A program made the position numbers and the translations under genes. A DNA stretch of 64,000 bases from Prolixibacter denitrificans (GTDB taxonomy: Bacteria; Bacteroidota; Bacteroidia; Bacteroidales; Prolixibacteraceae), in NCBI RefSeq assembly GCF_003014495.1, contig NZ_PYGC01000001.1, positions 124,001 through 188,000 of the forward strand, read 5' to 3'. The notes beneath the pieces were generated by a model. It worked only from the letters and a program-made list of their open reading frames with translations, did not search any database and was not told where the DNA came from. Shown here in pieces: positions 30,583 to 39,805 of the stretch. The first letter of the stretch is position 1, and the number at the start of each line of letters is the position of its first letter.

Positions 30583-30879
30583 TTAGATATTGCTGTAAAA
30601 ATCAATAGTGTCACCTTCTACCAAAGTAACGATTGCCTTTTTATACGAGTTGGTCTTACCAGTCAGAACACCACTTTTAGTATAGCGTGATTTGGCTTTA
30701 CCTGGATAGACCATGGTATTTAAGGAGGCAACCTTAACGCCATAGAGATCTTCTACAGCCTTTTTAATCTGCTGTTTATTTGCCCTGCGATCAACAACAA
30801 AACCGAAGCGGTTTAACGTTTCCGCCTGGTCTGTCAGTTTTTCGGTTACAATGGGGCGAATCAGAATATCAACCATCAT
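30583..30879 (-). CDS. rplW: 50S ribosomal protein L23
   Basis: A 98-residue exit-tunnel protein that docks trigger factor and SRP: ILIRPIVTEKLTDQAETLNR, then FVVDRRANKQQIKKAVEDLY. An upstream in-frame ATG pair (MMVDIL) leaves the exact start open by one codon. Confidence 0.96.
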   Translation of the reverse strand: MMVDILIRPIVTEKLTDQAETLNRFGFVVDRRANKQQIKKAVEDLYGVKVASLNTMVYPGKAKSRYTKSGVLTGKTNSYKKAIVTLVEGDTIDFYSNI

Positions 30880-30887
30880 TTTTAGCG

Positions 30888-31517
30888 TTAAATCTTAAAC
30901 ATTTCCTCCATTGCCTTCACAGAACTCTCCACTAAAACCACTTTCTTAGCATGCATAATTTTATATGTACTTAATTCAGAAGCGGTTACAACTTCGGCAT
31001 TCTGTAAATTTCTGGATGACAAATATATGTTTTTATTTGCTTCAGATAAAACAATCAGCGACTTTTTATCAGCCACCGCCAGATTGTTCTGAATAGCAAC
31101 AAACTCCTTGGTTTTTGGCGCTTCGAAATTGAAGTCTTCCATTACCACGATATCGTTGCTTTTGGCTTTATAGGTCAGAGCCGATTTTCGGGCTAATGCT
31201 TTCAGCTTTTTGTTCAGCTTGAAACCATAGTTGCGCGGTTGCGGTCCAAATGCACGACCTCCACCACGGAAAATAGGCGACTTGATACTACCCGCACGGG
31301 CTGTACCAGTACCTTTCTGACGCTTTAATTTACGGGTCGAACCGGTAATCTCACCACGTTCCTTCGACTTGTGGGTACCCTGACGCTGATTGGCCAGGTA
31401 CTGTTTTACATCAAGGTAAATGGCGTGATCGCTAGGTTCAACAGCATAGATAGAATCAACCAACTCTATGCTTCTTCCGGTTTCTTTTCCTGCTGTATTT
31501 AAGATTGCAATTTCCAT
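30888..31517 (-). CDS. rplD: 50S ribosomal protein L4
   Basis: A 209-residue protein whose extended loop ([20 protein letters not shown] with [12 protein letters not shown]) lines the tunnel. In E. coli L4 represses the S10 operon. Its ATG overlaps the rplC stop by one base. Confidence 0.97.
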   Translation of the reverse strand: MEIAILNTAGKETGRSIELVDSIYAVEPSDHAIYLDVKQYLANQRQGTHKSKERGEITGSTRKLKRQKGTGTARAGSIKSPIFRGGGRAFGPQPRNYGFKLNKKLKALARKSALTYKAKSNDIVVMEDFNFEAPKTKEFVAIQNNLAVADKKSLIVLSEANKNIYLSSRNLQNAEVVTASELSTYKIMHAKKVVLVESSVKAMEEMFKI

Positions 31518-32134
31518 TACTGTGCAATGATTAAGTATGAACCTTTGGCTCCGGGTACGGAACCTTTAACAATCAAGAGATTTTTCTCTGGGATAACCTT
31601 CAGCACTTTCAGGTTCTCTACTGTTACTGTCTTACCTCCATCGCGTCCGGCCATACGCAGACCTTTAAATACACGAGCAGGATAAGAAGCAGCTCCGATA
31701 GAACCCGGTGCACGCAGACGGTTATGCTGACCGTGTGTGGATTGTCCAACACCGCCAAAACCATGACGCTTAACTACCCCTTGAAAACCTTTACCTTTTG
31801 AGATACCCTGAATATCGACCCAGCTTTCTTCCTGGATAATGTCAACAGTTACGGTATCGCCAAGCTTGAGTTCTTCATCGAATCCATTGAATTCGACTAC
31901 TTTGCGTTTAGGACTGGTACCGGCCTTTTTATAGTGGCCAAGTTCAGCTTTTGTGCTGTGCTTTTCCTTTTTGTCCTGAAAACCCAGCTGAATTGCTTCG
32001 TAACCATCAGTATCGACGGTTTTAACCTGGGTAACGACACAGGGACCAGCCTCAATCACAGTGCATGGGATATTTTTCCCCTCAACACTGAATACGGAAG
32101 TCATTCCGATTTTCTTTCCAATTAATCCTGGCAT
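31517..32134 (-). CDS. rplC: 50S ribosomal protein L3
   Basis: A 205-residue assembly-initiator protein: [20 protein letters not shown] start and the loop [20 protein letters not shown] that reaches the peptidyl transferase centre, including the Gln that PrmB methylates in other bacteria. Confidence 0.97.
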   Translation of the reverse strand: MPGLIGKKIGMTSVFSVEGKNIPCTVIEAGPCVVTQVKTVDTDGYEAIQLGFQDKKEKHSTKAELGHYKKAGTSPKRKVVEFNGFDEELKLGDTVTVDIIQEESWVDIQGISKGKGFQGVVKRHGFGGVGQSTHGQHNRLRAPGSIGAASYPARVFKGLRMAGRDGGKTVTVENLKVLKVIPEKNLLIVKGSVPGAKGSYLIIAQ

Positions 32135-32157
32135 TTCTACTTACTTTAAGCAGTTTA

Positions 32158-32463
32158 TCAAACTTTAATTTCAACCTCAACACCGCTGGGAAGCTCGAGC
32201 TTCATCAGGGCATCGATTGTTTTCGCAGTTGAACTGTAAATGTCGATCAATCGCTTGTACGACGACAATTCAAACTGCTCCCTCGATTTTTTATTTACGA
32301 AGGTTGACCGCAATACAGTAAAAACGCGACGATGAGTAGGAAGCGGTATAGGACCGCTCACTACTGCACCGGTAGTCTTCACTGTTTTTACGATCTTTTC
32401 TGCTGATTTGTCGACCAAGTTATGATCGTAAGATTTCAGCTTTATCCGAATTTTTTGACTCAT
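32158..32463 (-). CDS. rpsJ: 30S ribosomal protein S10
   Basis: A 101-residue protein: [20 protein letters not shown] start, [20 protein letters not shown] loop. It follows fusA directly; no tuf gene is between them, unlike many Proteobacteria. Confidence 0.97.
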   Translation of the reverse strand: MSQKIRIKLKSYDHNLVDKSAEKIVKTVKTTGAVVSGPIPLPTHRRVFTVLRSTFVNKKSREQFELSSYKRLIDIYSSTAKTIDALMKLELPSGVEVEIKV

Positions 32464-32489
32464 GATAAGAACGTATTACAGCAATTATA

Positions 32490-34595
32490 TTATAACAGAT
32501 CAGTTCTTCCTTTAACATTTTCCAGAACCTCAAGTGCGATGTTCTTCGGAACCTCAGCGTAATGCGAGAATTCCATCGAAGAAGTTGCGCGACCAGAAGA
32601 CAAAGTACGGAGTACGGTAACGTATCCGAATTGTTCTGAAAGCGGAACAGATGCTTTCACCACGCGGGCACCCAGTTTAGAGTCCATGCTCTCAACCTGA
32701 CCACGACGACGGTTCATATCGGAAACAATGTCACCCATATATTCGTCCGGTGTAACAACCTCTACCTTCATAATCGGCTCAAGCAATACTGGTTTCGCTT
32801 TCGAAGCAGCATTTTTGAATGCCTGGCGACCGGCAACCTCAAACGACAACTGGTCGGAGTCGACCGGGTGGAACGAACCATCGAGCAAGGTAACTTTCAA
32901 ATTCTCTACCGGGAAACCAGCCAACGGACCGTTCACCATAGCATCTTTGAAACCCTTCTCAACAGACGGGATAAATTCCTTCGGAATGTTTCCACCTTTT
33001 ACTGCGTTCTCGAACTGCAGACCTGAGTGACCTTCATCAACCGGGCCAACTTTAACAATAACGTCCGCAAATTTACCACGACCACCAGTCTGCTTCTTGT
33101 AGGTCTCACGCAACTCAACAGTTTCGGTAATCGCTTCCTTGTAGGCAACCTGAGGTGCTCCCTGGTTACACTCAACCTTGAATTCGCGTTTCAGACGATC
33201 GACGATAATTTCCAGGTGAAGCTCACCCATACCGCGAATAACTGTCTGTCCGCTGTCTTCGTCAGTTTGTACAACGAAAGTCGGGTCTTCTTCAGCCAGC
33301 TTAGCCAAACCGTTAGACAGTTTGTCCAAATCCTTCTGAGTCTTCGGCTCAACAGCCACACCAATAACCGGTTCCGGGAAGGTGATAGACTCAAGCTGAA
33401 TAGGCTTATCAACAGCACACAGGGTATCTCCGGTGCGGATATCTTTGAAACCAACGGCTGCACAAATATCTCCGGCCTCAACGGCGTCACGCGGTTGCTG
33501 CTTATTGGAGTGCATCTGATACAGACGAGAGATACGCTCTTTTTTACCGGTACGGGTGTTCATTACATACGAACCGGCATCCAGCGTTCCTGAATATACA
33601 CGGATAAAGCAAAGACGACCTACGTACGGGTCGGTAGCGATTTTAAATGCAAGTGCGGTCAGCGGCTCATCAGCTTTCGGCTCACGCATAATCACTTCTT
33701 CAGTACCCGGCTTGTAACCTTTTACAGCACCAACATCGATTGGACTGGGCAGGTAAGCACAAACAGCGTTCAGCAACGTCTGAATACCTTTGTTTTTAAA
33801 AGCTGAACCACAAAGCATCGGAACGATATCGCCAGCAATAGTCGCTTTACGGATAACACCCTTCATCTCCTCAACAGAAATACTGTCCGGATCTTCGAAG
33901 AATTTTTCCATCAGCTCCTCGTCCTGCTCGGCAACTGCTTCAACCAGCTTCTCACGATATTCGTTTGCCTGGTCAACCAGGTCAGCCGGAATCTCTTCAA
34001 TATCGTATGCTGCACCCATGGTTTCGTCGTGCCATACAATGGCTTTCATCGAAATCAGGTCAACAACACCTTTGAATGTTTCTTCGGAACCAATCGGAAT
34101 CTGAAGCGGAACCGGATTTGCACCCAGTTTTTCTTTCACCTCACCAACTACTTTGAAGAAGTCGGCTCCCGAACGGTCCATCTTGTTAACAAATCCCATA
34201 CGCGGAACACCGTATTTTACAGCCTGACGCCATACAGTTTCCGACTGGGCTTCTACACCACCAACGGCGCAGAAAGTTGCAATAGCACCATCGAGTACAC
34301 GCAGCGAGCGCTCAACCTCTACTGTGAAGTCAACGTGTCCGGGAGTATCGATAATGTTAATCTGATGAATAATATCATTATACTTCCACTCAGTAAATGT
34401 TGCAGCCGAAGTAATGGTAATACCACGCTCCTGTTCCTGCTCCATCCAGTCCATTGTAGCTGCACCGTCGTGAACCTCACCAATTCGGTGAGTACGACCG
34501 GTATAGAACAAAATCCTTTCGGTGGCAGTGGTTTTGCCGGCATCAATGTGGGCCATGATGCCTATATTTCTTGTATTTTTTAAATCCCTTGCCAT
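32490..34595 (-). CDS. fusA: Elongation factor G (main copy)
   Basis: Ribosomal translocase GTPase, 701 residues. All G-domain motifs are canonical: AHIDAGKT at 15-22, switch I RGITI at 57-61, DTPGHVDF with catalytic His87, and NKMD at 137-140. Domains II-V follow, with the domain IV region [11 protein letters not shown] and the C-terminal [14 protein letters not shown]. It stands in the str position between rpsG and rpsJ. The divergent EF-G2 gene starting at 39806 lies only 5 kb away. Confidence 0.98.
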   Translation of the reverse strand: MARDLKNTRNIGIMAHIDAGKTTATERILFYTGRTHRIGEVHDGAATMDWMEQEQERGITITSAATFTEWKYNDIIHQINIIDTPGHVDFTVEVERSLRVLDGAIATFCAVGGVEAQSETVWRQAVKYGVPRMGFVNKMDRSGADFFKVVGEVKEKLGANPVPLQIPIGSEETFKGVVDLISMKAIVWHDETMGAAYDIEEIPADLVDQANEYREKLVEAVAEQDEELMEKFFEDPDSISVEEMKGVIRKATIAGDIVPMLCGSAFKNKGIQTLLNAVCAYLPSPIDVGAVKGYKPGTEEVIMREPKADEPLTALAFKIATDPYVGRLCFIRVYSGTLDAGSYVMNTRTGKKERISRLYQMHSNKQQPRDAVEAGDICAAVGFKDIRTGDTLCAVDKPIQLESITFPEPVIGVAVEPKTQKDLDKLSNGLAKLAEEDPTFVVQTDEDSGQTVIRGMGELHLEIIVDRLKREFKVECNQGAPQVAYKEAITETVELRETYKKQTGGRGKFADVIVKVGPVDEGHSGLQFENAVKGGNIPKEFIPSVEKGFKDAMVNGPLAGFPVENLKVTLLDGSFHPVDSDQLSFEVAGRQAFKNAASKAKPVLLEPIMKVEVVTPDEYMGDIVSDMNRRRGQVESMDSKLGARVVKASVPLSEQFGYVTVLRTLSSGRATSSMEFSHYAEVPKNIALEVLENVKGRTDLL

Positions 34596-34654
34596 GTGAA
34601 TAATTATACTCTATTCGTGAATCCTTTTACTAATAACCTAACAACACGATACGA

Positions 34655-35131
34655 TTAGAAACGGAAGTGTGCAAATGCACGGTTCGCTTCTGCCATACGG
34701 TGGGTATCTTCTTTCCTTTTGAAAGCTCCACCTTCTTCGTTAAATGCTGCCATGATTTCAGCAGATAATTTCTCTGCCATCGATTTACCTGAGCGTTTGC
34801 GTGCGAAAAGAATCAGGTTACGGATTGAAATCGCGGTCTTACGTTCGCCACGGATTTCCATCGGCACCTGGAAGGTTGCCCCTCCTACTCGCCTACTTTT
34901 TACCTCTACCTGAGGTGTAATGTTCTGAAGGGCTTTTTTGAAAATATCGAGAGACGAAAGTTCGTTGTCTTTCATCCGCTCATCTACTATCGCCAGGGCA
35001 TCGTAGAAAATTTTGAATGCAGTGGTTTTCTTACCATCACGCATCAAGTCATTTACAAACCGGGTTACCAGTGTGTCATTGAATTTCGGATCTGGCAACA
35101 GAATCCTCTTCTTTGGTTTTGACTTCCTCAT
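34655..35131 (-). CDS. rpsG: 30S ribosomal protein S7
   Basis: A 158-residue head-assembly protein: [19 protein letters not shown] start, [20 protein letters not shown] and [20 protein letters not shown]. The 142-bp spacer to rpsL is the longest inside the cluster, apart from which nothing special is seen. Confidence 0.97.
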   Translation of the reverse strand: MRKSKPKKRILLPDPKFNDTLVTRFVNDLMRDGKKTTAFKIFYDALAIVDERMKDNELSSLDIFKKALQNITPQVEVKSRRVGGATFQVPMEIRGERKTAISIRNLILFARKRSGKSMAEKLSAEIMAAFNEEGGAFKRKEDTHRMAEANRAFAHFRF

Positions 35132-35273
35132 TTTAGTTACTCTTGTTAAGTGTTATTCGAATCAGCTGTTGTTCAGTCTTCAGTTTGATAGCCTGCATGC
35201 ACAGACCCTTACTCAACTAAACCACTACACAAATAACTAAATTGTACTAATTTCATTAACTGCAATAAATCGC

Positions 35274-35648
35274 TTATTTCTTCGGACGTTTAGCACCGTA
35301 TTTCGAACGACGCTGCGTACGACCTTCTACTCCGGCTGTATCGAGCGCACCACGAATCAAGTGGTAACGTACACCAGGAAGGTCTTTTACACGACCACCA
35401 CGCACCAGCACGATAGAGTGCTCCTGCAGGTTGTGTCCTTCACCCGGAATGTAAGCGTTTACTTCTTTACCATTGGTTAACCTTACCCTGGCAACTTTAC
35501 GCATTGCTGAGTTCGGCTTCTTCGGCGTAGTCGTGTACACACGCACACAAACGCCACGACGTTGCGGACAAGCGTCCAGCGCGGGAGACTTACTCTTCTC
35601 GTTAATCTGCTTTCTCCCTTTACGTACTAACTGTTGAATAGTAGGCAT
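35274..35648 (-). CDS. rpsL: 30S ribosomal protein S12
   Basis: A 124-residue decoding-centre protein and first gene of the cluster. [20 protein letters not shown] start; [20 protein letters not shown] holds the Lys usually changed in streptomycin resistance (wild-type TPKKPNS here), and [13 protein letters not shown] is the second decoding loop. Confidence 0.98.
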   Translation of the reverse strand: MPTIQQLVRKGRKQINEKSKSPALDACPQRRGVCVRVYTTTPKKPNSAMRKVARVRLTNGKEVNAYIPGEGHNLQEHSIVLVRGGRVKDLPGVRYHLIRGALDTAGVEGRTQRRSKYGAKRPKK

Positions 35649-35698
35649 AAAAGTTTAAAATTTGAACATTAATATATTTACGCACACAAAATGGTTCG

Positions 35699-35728
35699 CA
35701 AAGGTACATTATTTTTCGGAGAATCAGC
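35699..35728 (-). promoter_or_regulatory. Promoter of the str-S10-spc-alpha cluster
   Basis: Minus-strand TACCTTTG (35706-35699) matches the -7 element, with a weak -33 GCTG 18 bp further up (35728-35725). Transcription would start near 35692, giving a leader of about 44 nt before rpsL. Confidence 0.6.
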
Positions 35729-35874
35729 ACTGTTTATTACCCAACAGCGGCAGATCCTGCCTAAAATCGGTTTGCAAAATTACACATTTTCAAGACAAAA
35801 CCTCATTATCAATAAAAAAAATAGTGCTATCTCCTCGATTTTGAGGATTTTTGAGTTTCTGGAAGGATTTTTCA

Positions 35875-37179
35875 CTAACGCGCCACGCGTTCGCGGAAGA
35901 TGGATTTGATAGGATCGAAGAGTCGTTGTATCAAACGACGATCTTCGGTAATAATCTCGGCTGTGCCGGAAATCTCGTGATTAAAATCGAGCTTCGTTCC
36001 ATAGTTAGTCACCAGGCCGTTGGGCAAATTAACCTCACATGAATAGTAGTTATCATTCGGGACTTCCGAAATTTTATCGACACGACCTTCAACCATACCA
36101 TATTCCATGTACGGATAATTGGCAAATTTAATGTTGACTTTCTGTCCTACCTTCACTTTTCCCGATCCCTGTATCTGCAATTTCACTTTACCAATAATGC
36201 GACTGGGTTTATCGGGAACAATCGTAAACACATTCTCGCCCTTCGTCACATTCTGGTTCACACTCCAAAACTTAGTGAAGGTGGCGTTGCCATCAATGGG
36301 CGCTTTCATTAAGTAATTCAACTCCCATACACCAATTTCGCCCCGGAGGTTATTGTAGGCTTCTTCCAGCGAAAGCTGTAACCCTTTTTTCTCCTGGTCG
36401 TATTTGTTCTGCATGTCGATGACCGACTGTTGCAAATCCAGAATTTTCATCTGGGTTTCGGCCAGCGTTGTCCGGACACCTTCAAAATCGTATTGCTTAT
36501 TCAGCAACGTCTGCTTGGAGGTTTGATATTCAGCCAGCGACAATACACCTTTATTATATAGTAGTGAATCGCGCTTAAACTTCTGCTTTGCCAGTCCCAA
36601 ATCTTCCTCAACCACTTTCCGGCGGCTCCACTGCCGGTCGTAGTACATCCGGTAAACTCCTACCTGGTCCTGCAGTGCATTAATTTTTTCGGGATAATAA
36701 TTACGCTCGGAGAAATGGAGGTAATCATTGTATAACTTCAGAAAGGCCGTATACTTCGGTTGAATGGTACCAAGCGTATAACTATCCTTGAAAACGGTTT
36801 GCTTCTTCAAATCGAAGTCGATGAAGAATGGCGACAACCAACGCAAGTGCTTTTCCAAATCCAGCACATCGTCGAAATTGGCCGGATTTTCCAACAACGC
36901 AATCCGCTGCCCTTTTTCAACATGCTCCTTATCTTTTACGTACAACTGCGTGATTTTCCCATCGACACGAGCCACTATATTAGCCGGCGGATTTTCGGTG
37001 GTAACCACAATGGGAGAGGTAATAATATCGGGATATTTGAAGAACCAGCTACCTACAAAAAGCAACACAACCACCACAAAAACCAGCGTTGTGCCGTTTC
37101 GCGTAATCCACGCAGGCATCCGTCCAAGAATATCCTGAACTTCCTCGCTTCTGATTTCCAAGTGTCTCTTTTTTTCCAT
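35875..37179 (-). CDS. HlyD-family membrane fusion protein
   Basis: A 434-residue periplasmic adaptor of a type I-like exporter. One membrane helix at about residues 28-48 follows a cytosolic N-terminus; then come a biotinyl-lipoyl-like half (ANIVARVDGKITQLYVKDKE), a long coiled-coil region (about 130-290) and the barrel domain (GNATFTKFWSVNQNVTKGEN). It lies 43 bp behind the C39 ABC transporter gene, so both are one unit for carrying a peptide out across both membranes. No outer-membrane TolC gene is here. Confidence 0.9.
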   Translation of the reverse strand: MEKKRHLEIRSEEVQDILGRMPAWITRNGTTLVFVVVVLLFVGSWFFKYPDIITSPIVVTTENPPANIVARVDGKITQLYVKDKEHVEKGQRIALLENPANFDDVLDLEKHLRWLSPFFIDFDLKKQTVFKDSYTLGTIQPKYTAFLKLYNDYLHFSERNYYPEKINALQDQVGVYRMYYDRQWSRRKVVEEDLGLAKQKFKRDSLLYNKGVLSLAEYQTSKQTLLNKQYDFEGVRTTLAETQMKILDLQQSVIDMQNKYDQEKKGLQLSLEEAYNNLRGEIGVWELNYLMKAPIDGNATFTKFWSVNQNVTKGENVFTIVPDKPSRIIGKVKLQIQGSGKVKVGQKVNIKFANYPYMEYGMVEGRVDKISEVPNDNYYSCEVNLPNGLVTNYGTKLDFNHEISGTAEIITEDRRLIQRLFDPIKSIFRERVAR

Positions 37180-37222
37180 AAAACCGGTAGCGGTTACTTA
37201 TTATATATGGTATCCCGAAAAA

Positions 37223-39412
37223 TCAGGCTCCCAACTCCAACTGGTTTTTCACCAGATGGAAATATTGTCCTTTTTTAGCAATCAATTCATTGTGCGTTCC
37301 CCGCTCTACAATCGCCCCTTTTTCAAGCACGACAATCTGATCGGCGTTCTTCACCGTGCTTAACCGGTGAGCCACGACAACCACTGTTCTTCCTTTATAG
37401 AACTCCTCCATGTTTTCCATGATGATTTTTTCGTTGTTGGCATCCAACGCATTGGTTGCCTCATCGAGGAAAATAAAATCGGGGTCTTTGTAAATGGCAC
37501 GGGCCAGCAAAATACGTTGCTTCTGTCCCTGCGACAATCCTACACCTTCCTGTCCAATTTTAGTATTGTAACCAAGAGGCAGTGATTCGATGTAGTCCTG
37601 AATATTGGCCATCCTGACAGCGTGCAGCATTCGCTCCCTGTCGATAATATCCTGGCCAACGGCTATATTATTAATAATGGTATCCGAAAAAATAAATCCG
37701 TCCTGCATGACCACTCCGCACTTGTCGCGCCACAAGCGGCTGGAAAAGTTTCGCAGCTGAATATCGCCTAAATGAATGTCGCCTTTTACCGGCTGATAAA
37801 AACCCAACATTAACTTGATAAGCGTCGTTTTTCCACTTCCGCTCATCCCCACGATTGCTGTCGTTTTTTCGGCTGGCACACGCAAACTAATATCCTTAAG
37901 CACCATGGGTGAATGTGGCCCTTCGTACTGGAAGTGAACACCATCGATGGTTATCTCTTTGTTTTCCGGGAAAACCGTAATCTTGGGGTCTTCAGCTTTT
38001 TCCTCATCTTCCTTTTCGTGAATTTCACCCAACCGCTCCAGCGAAATCTTCGCATCCTGCGCTGTCTGGAAGAAGTTCATCAATCCTTCAATCGGGGCAT
38101 TCATCTGACCGATGATATACGAAACAGCAACCATCGCACCAAGCGTCATCTGACCATCAATAACCAACTTTGCTGAAAAGAACGAAACCAGAATATTCTT
38201 CAACTGGTTGACAAAGCCCGAGCCAATCGTCTGCGTCTGCGTAAGCGATAACCGCTGTACATTTACGCGAAACAACCGTGCCTGAATGCGTTCCCACTCC
38301 CAGCGCTTCTGCTTTTCGCTATTGTTGAGTTTGATTTCCTGCATTCCGGTTATCAACTCAATCAGCTTGCTTTGGTTATCGGCCAACTGCGAAAAACGAC
38401 GAAAATCGAGCTCCCGCCGCTTTTTCATGAAAAAGAGAATCCATACCACATAAAGGATGCTCCCGATAAGGAATATAGCGAGAATCTGCCAGCTATAAAT
38501 GGCCAGCACGATGGAGAACACCACCAGGTTGAACATGGAGAAAAGGACGTTCAGCGACTGATTGGTCAGGAATTGTTCTATCCTGACATGATCGCCGATA
38601 CGCTGCATCATATCCCCTATCATTTTCGTGTCGAAAAAGCCAATAGGCAACCGCATCAGTTTCACCAAAAAATCGGATATCAGTGAAATATTGATACGCG
38701 TCGTGAGGTGCAATAATATCCAGTTACGGATAAATTCTACGGTAGTTTGCGATATAAATAAAACGAGCTGGGCGACCAGAACCAGGGTAACAAATCCCAT
38801 GTTCCGGTTGTTGATACCCACGTCGACCATTGATTGGGTCAGGAACGGGAAAATCAACTGGAAGACACTTCCCAGGAATAACCCCAGTGCCAGCTGTACC
38901 AGGTATTTCTTATAAGGCTTCAGATAGGCAAACAGGAACCGGAACGAAGATTTATCCTTCTTCTCGTCTTCGATATTATAAAAATCGGGAGTCGGTTCCA
39001 GTAGTAAACAAAGACCTTTGGCATTTTCAGTATCTGTCGATCCGGTCCATCCTTTCATAAACTCGCTTACCGAATATTTCAGCAAGCCATACGCCGGATC
39101 GGCAACGTAAATTTTCCCTTTTTTGATTTTATATACAACGACGAAATGCTCCTGCTTCCAATGAACAATACAAGGCAACGGAACCTGCTCCGTCAACTGC
39201 TCAAAGGAGACACGCGCCCCGATAGAACGCATACCAATCGATTCGGCCGCATCCGATATTCCCAGCATGGATACGCCTTCGCGAGTCAGGTAACTTCGGT
39301 CCCGCAGGGTTTGAAGTGAAAAATTTTTCCCGTAATGTTTGGCAATCATCCGGAGGCACGACGGACCGCAGTCCATGGCATCCAATTGCTTAAAGAAGGG
39401 AAATCGCTGCAT
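37223..39412 (-). CDS. C39 peptidase-containing ABC transporter (peptide exporter)
   Basis: A 729-residue bacteriocin/peptide exporter that cuts leader peptides after double Gly and pumps the product out. The N-terminal peptidase has Cys15 in DAMDCGPSC, His89 in EHFVVVYK and Asp105 in VADPAYG. Six membrane helices follow (about 165-430), then the ATPase: Walker A GMSGSGKTT, signature LSQGQKQR, Walker B FIFLDEAT. The frame is open 18 codons further, but ATG 39412 is chosen because the promoter lies just upstream of it and C39 proteins start with this FFKQLDAMDCGP block. No double-Gly substrate gene is seen nearby. Confidence 0.93.
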   Translation of the reverse strand: MQRFPFFKQLDAMDCGPSCLRMIAKHYGKNFSLQTLRDRSYLTREGVSMLGISDAAESIGMRSIGARVSFEQLTEQVPLPCIVHWKQEHFVVVYKIKKGKIYVADPAYGLLKYSVSEFMKGWTGSTDTENAKGLCLLLEPTPDFYNIEDEKKDKSSFRFLFAYLKPYKKYLVQLALGLFLGSVFQLIFPFLTQSMVDVGINNRNMGFVTLVLVAQLVLFISQTTVEFIRNWILLHLTTRINISLISDFLVKLMRLPIGFFDTKMIGDMMQRIGDHVRIEQFLTNQSLNVLFSMFNLVVFSIVLAIYSWQILAIFLIGSILYVVWILFFMKKRRELDFRRFSQLADNQSKLIELITGMQEIKLNNSEKQKRWEWERIQARLFRVNVQRLSLTQTQTIGSGFVNQLKNILVSFFSAKLVIDGQMTLGAMVAVSYIIGQMNAPIEGLMNFFQTAQDAKISLERLGEIHEKEDEEKAEDPKITVFPENKEITIDGVHFQYEGPHSPMVLKDISLRVPAEKTTAIVGMSGSGKTTLIKLMLGFYQPVKGDIHLGDIQLRNFSSRLWRDKCGVVMQDGFIFSDTIINNIAVGQDIIDRERMLHAVRMANIQDYIESLPLGYNTKIGQEGVGLSQGQKQRILLARAIYKDPDFIFLDEATNALDANNEKIIMENMEEFYKGRTVVVVAHRLSTVKNADQIVVLEKGAIVERGTHNELIAKKGQYFHLVKNQLELGA

Positions 39413-39447
39413 GTACAGATAGTTTAGTCCCTGGAAATGTTTAAGAA

Positions 39448-39477
39448 CAAATATAGCGGGATTCAATTATATTCAAA
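39448..39477 (-). promoter_or_regulatory. Promoter of the C39 exporter operon
   Basis: Minus strand: TTTG (39477-39474), an 18-bp spacer and TATATTTG (39455-39448). Transcription near 39441 gives a leader of about 29 nt and excludes the upstream in-frame start at 39466. Confidence 0.65.
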
Positions 39478-39678
39478 ACAAAATGGTTTTTTATGTATAG
39501 TTCAGAAGGCCATATTCGATAAAATATATTCTAAAACATATTTCTACGACTCTATTTCAGGTCATTTCAACCTCCATTTCACCGGAATAAATTCTGATAA
39601 ATCTGATTGACAAGTTATTTAACCTAAAAAACCGATACTCTTACCCGAAAAAAGCCATCAATCTATTACCATAAAAGG

Positions 39679-39709
39679 GTTGTGTCTTGTTAAATAATTT
39701 TTAATTTTG
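39679..39709 (+). promoter_or_regulatory. Promoter of the EF-G2 gene
   Basis: GTTG at 39679-39682, exactly 19 bp spacer, TAATTTTG at 39702-39709. Start of transcription near 39716, so the mRNA leader is about 90 nt and begins with the hairpin at 39722. Confidence 0.7.
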
Positions 39710-39721
39710 GTAGACTCGTTT

Positions 39722-39753
39722 GGCACCTGCCTGAAAAAAACAGGTGCCGTTTT
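39722..39753 (+). promoter_or_regulatory. Hairpin in the EF-G2 mRNA leader
   Basis: GGCACCTG (39722-39729) pairs perfectly with CAGGTGCC (39741-39748) around an A-rich loop and is followed by GTTTTA. It starts about 6 nt into the predicted mRNA. It may stabilise the 5' end or act as a weak attenuator; the T-run is short. Confidence 0.5.
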
Positions 39754-39805
39754 ACTATTCAAAACCTTTAAACATTTTTTTCCATCCTAAAAACTTTGAC
39801 TGCAC

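Larger units (their letters stand above)
39413..39805. other. 393-bp divergent promoter region between exporter and EF-G2 genes
   Basis: AT-rich. It holds the exporter promoter (39448-39477, minus) and the EF-G2 promoter (39679-39709, plus) plus the EF-G2 leader hairpin (39722-39748). The middle part, about 39480-39675, has no ORF or clear repeat; it would be the place for an activator of EF-G2. Confidence 0.65.

Noticed and set aside
32463-32490. Missing tuf between fusA and rpsJ as a deletion
   Set aside because: Absence of tuf at this place is normal in Bacteroidota, so it is not an anomaly.
33027-33593. 188-codon frame antisense to fusA
   Set aside because: EF-G is complete on the minus strand; long antisense frames are common opposite highly expressed genes with biased codons.
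35761-35840. Terminator or second promoter behind the HlyD gene
   Set aside because: TCCTC/GAGGA stem of 5 bp followed at a distance by T's, and a TAATTTTG without a -33 box, are both too weak to list.
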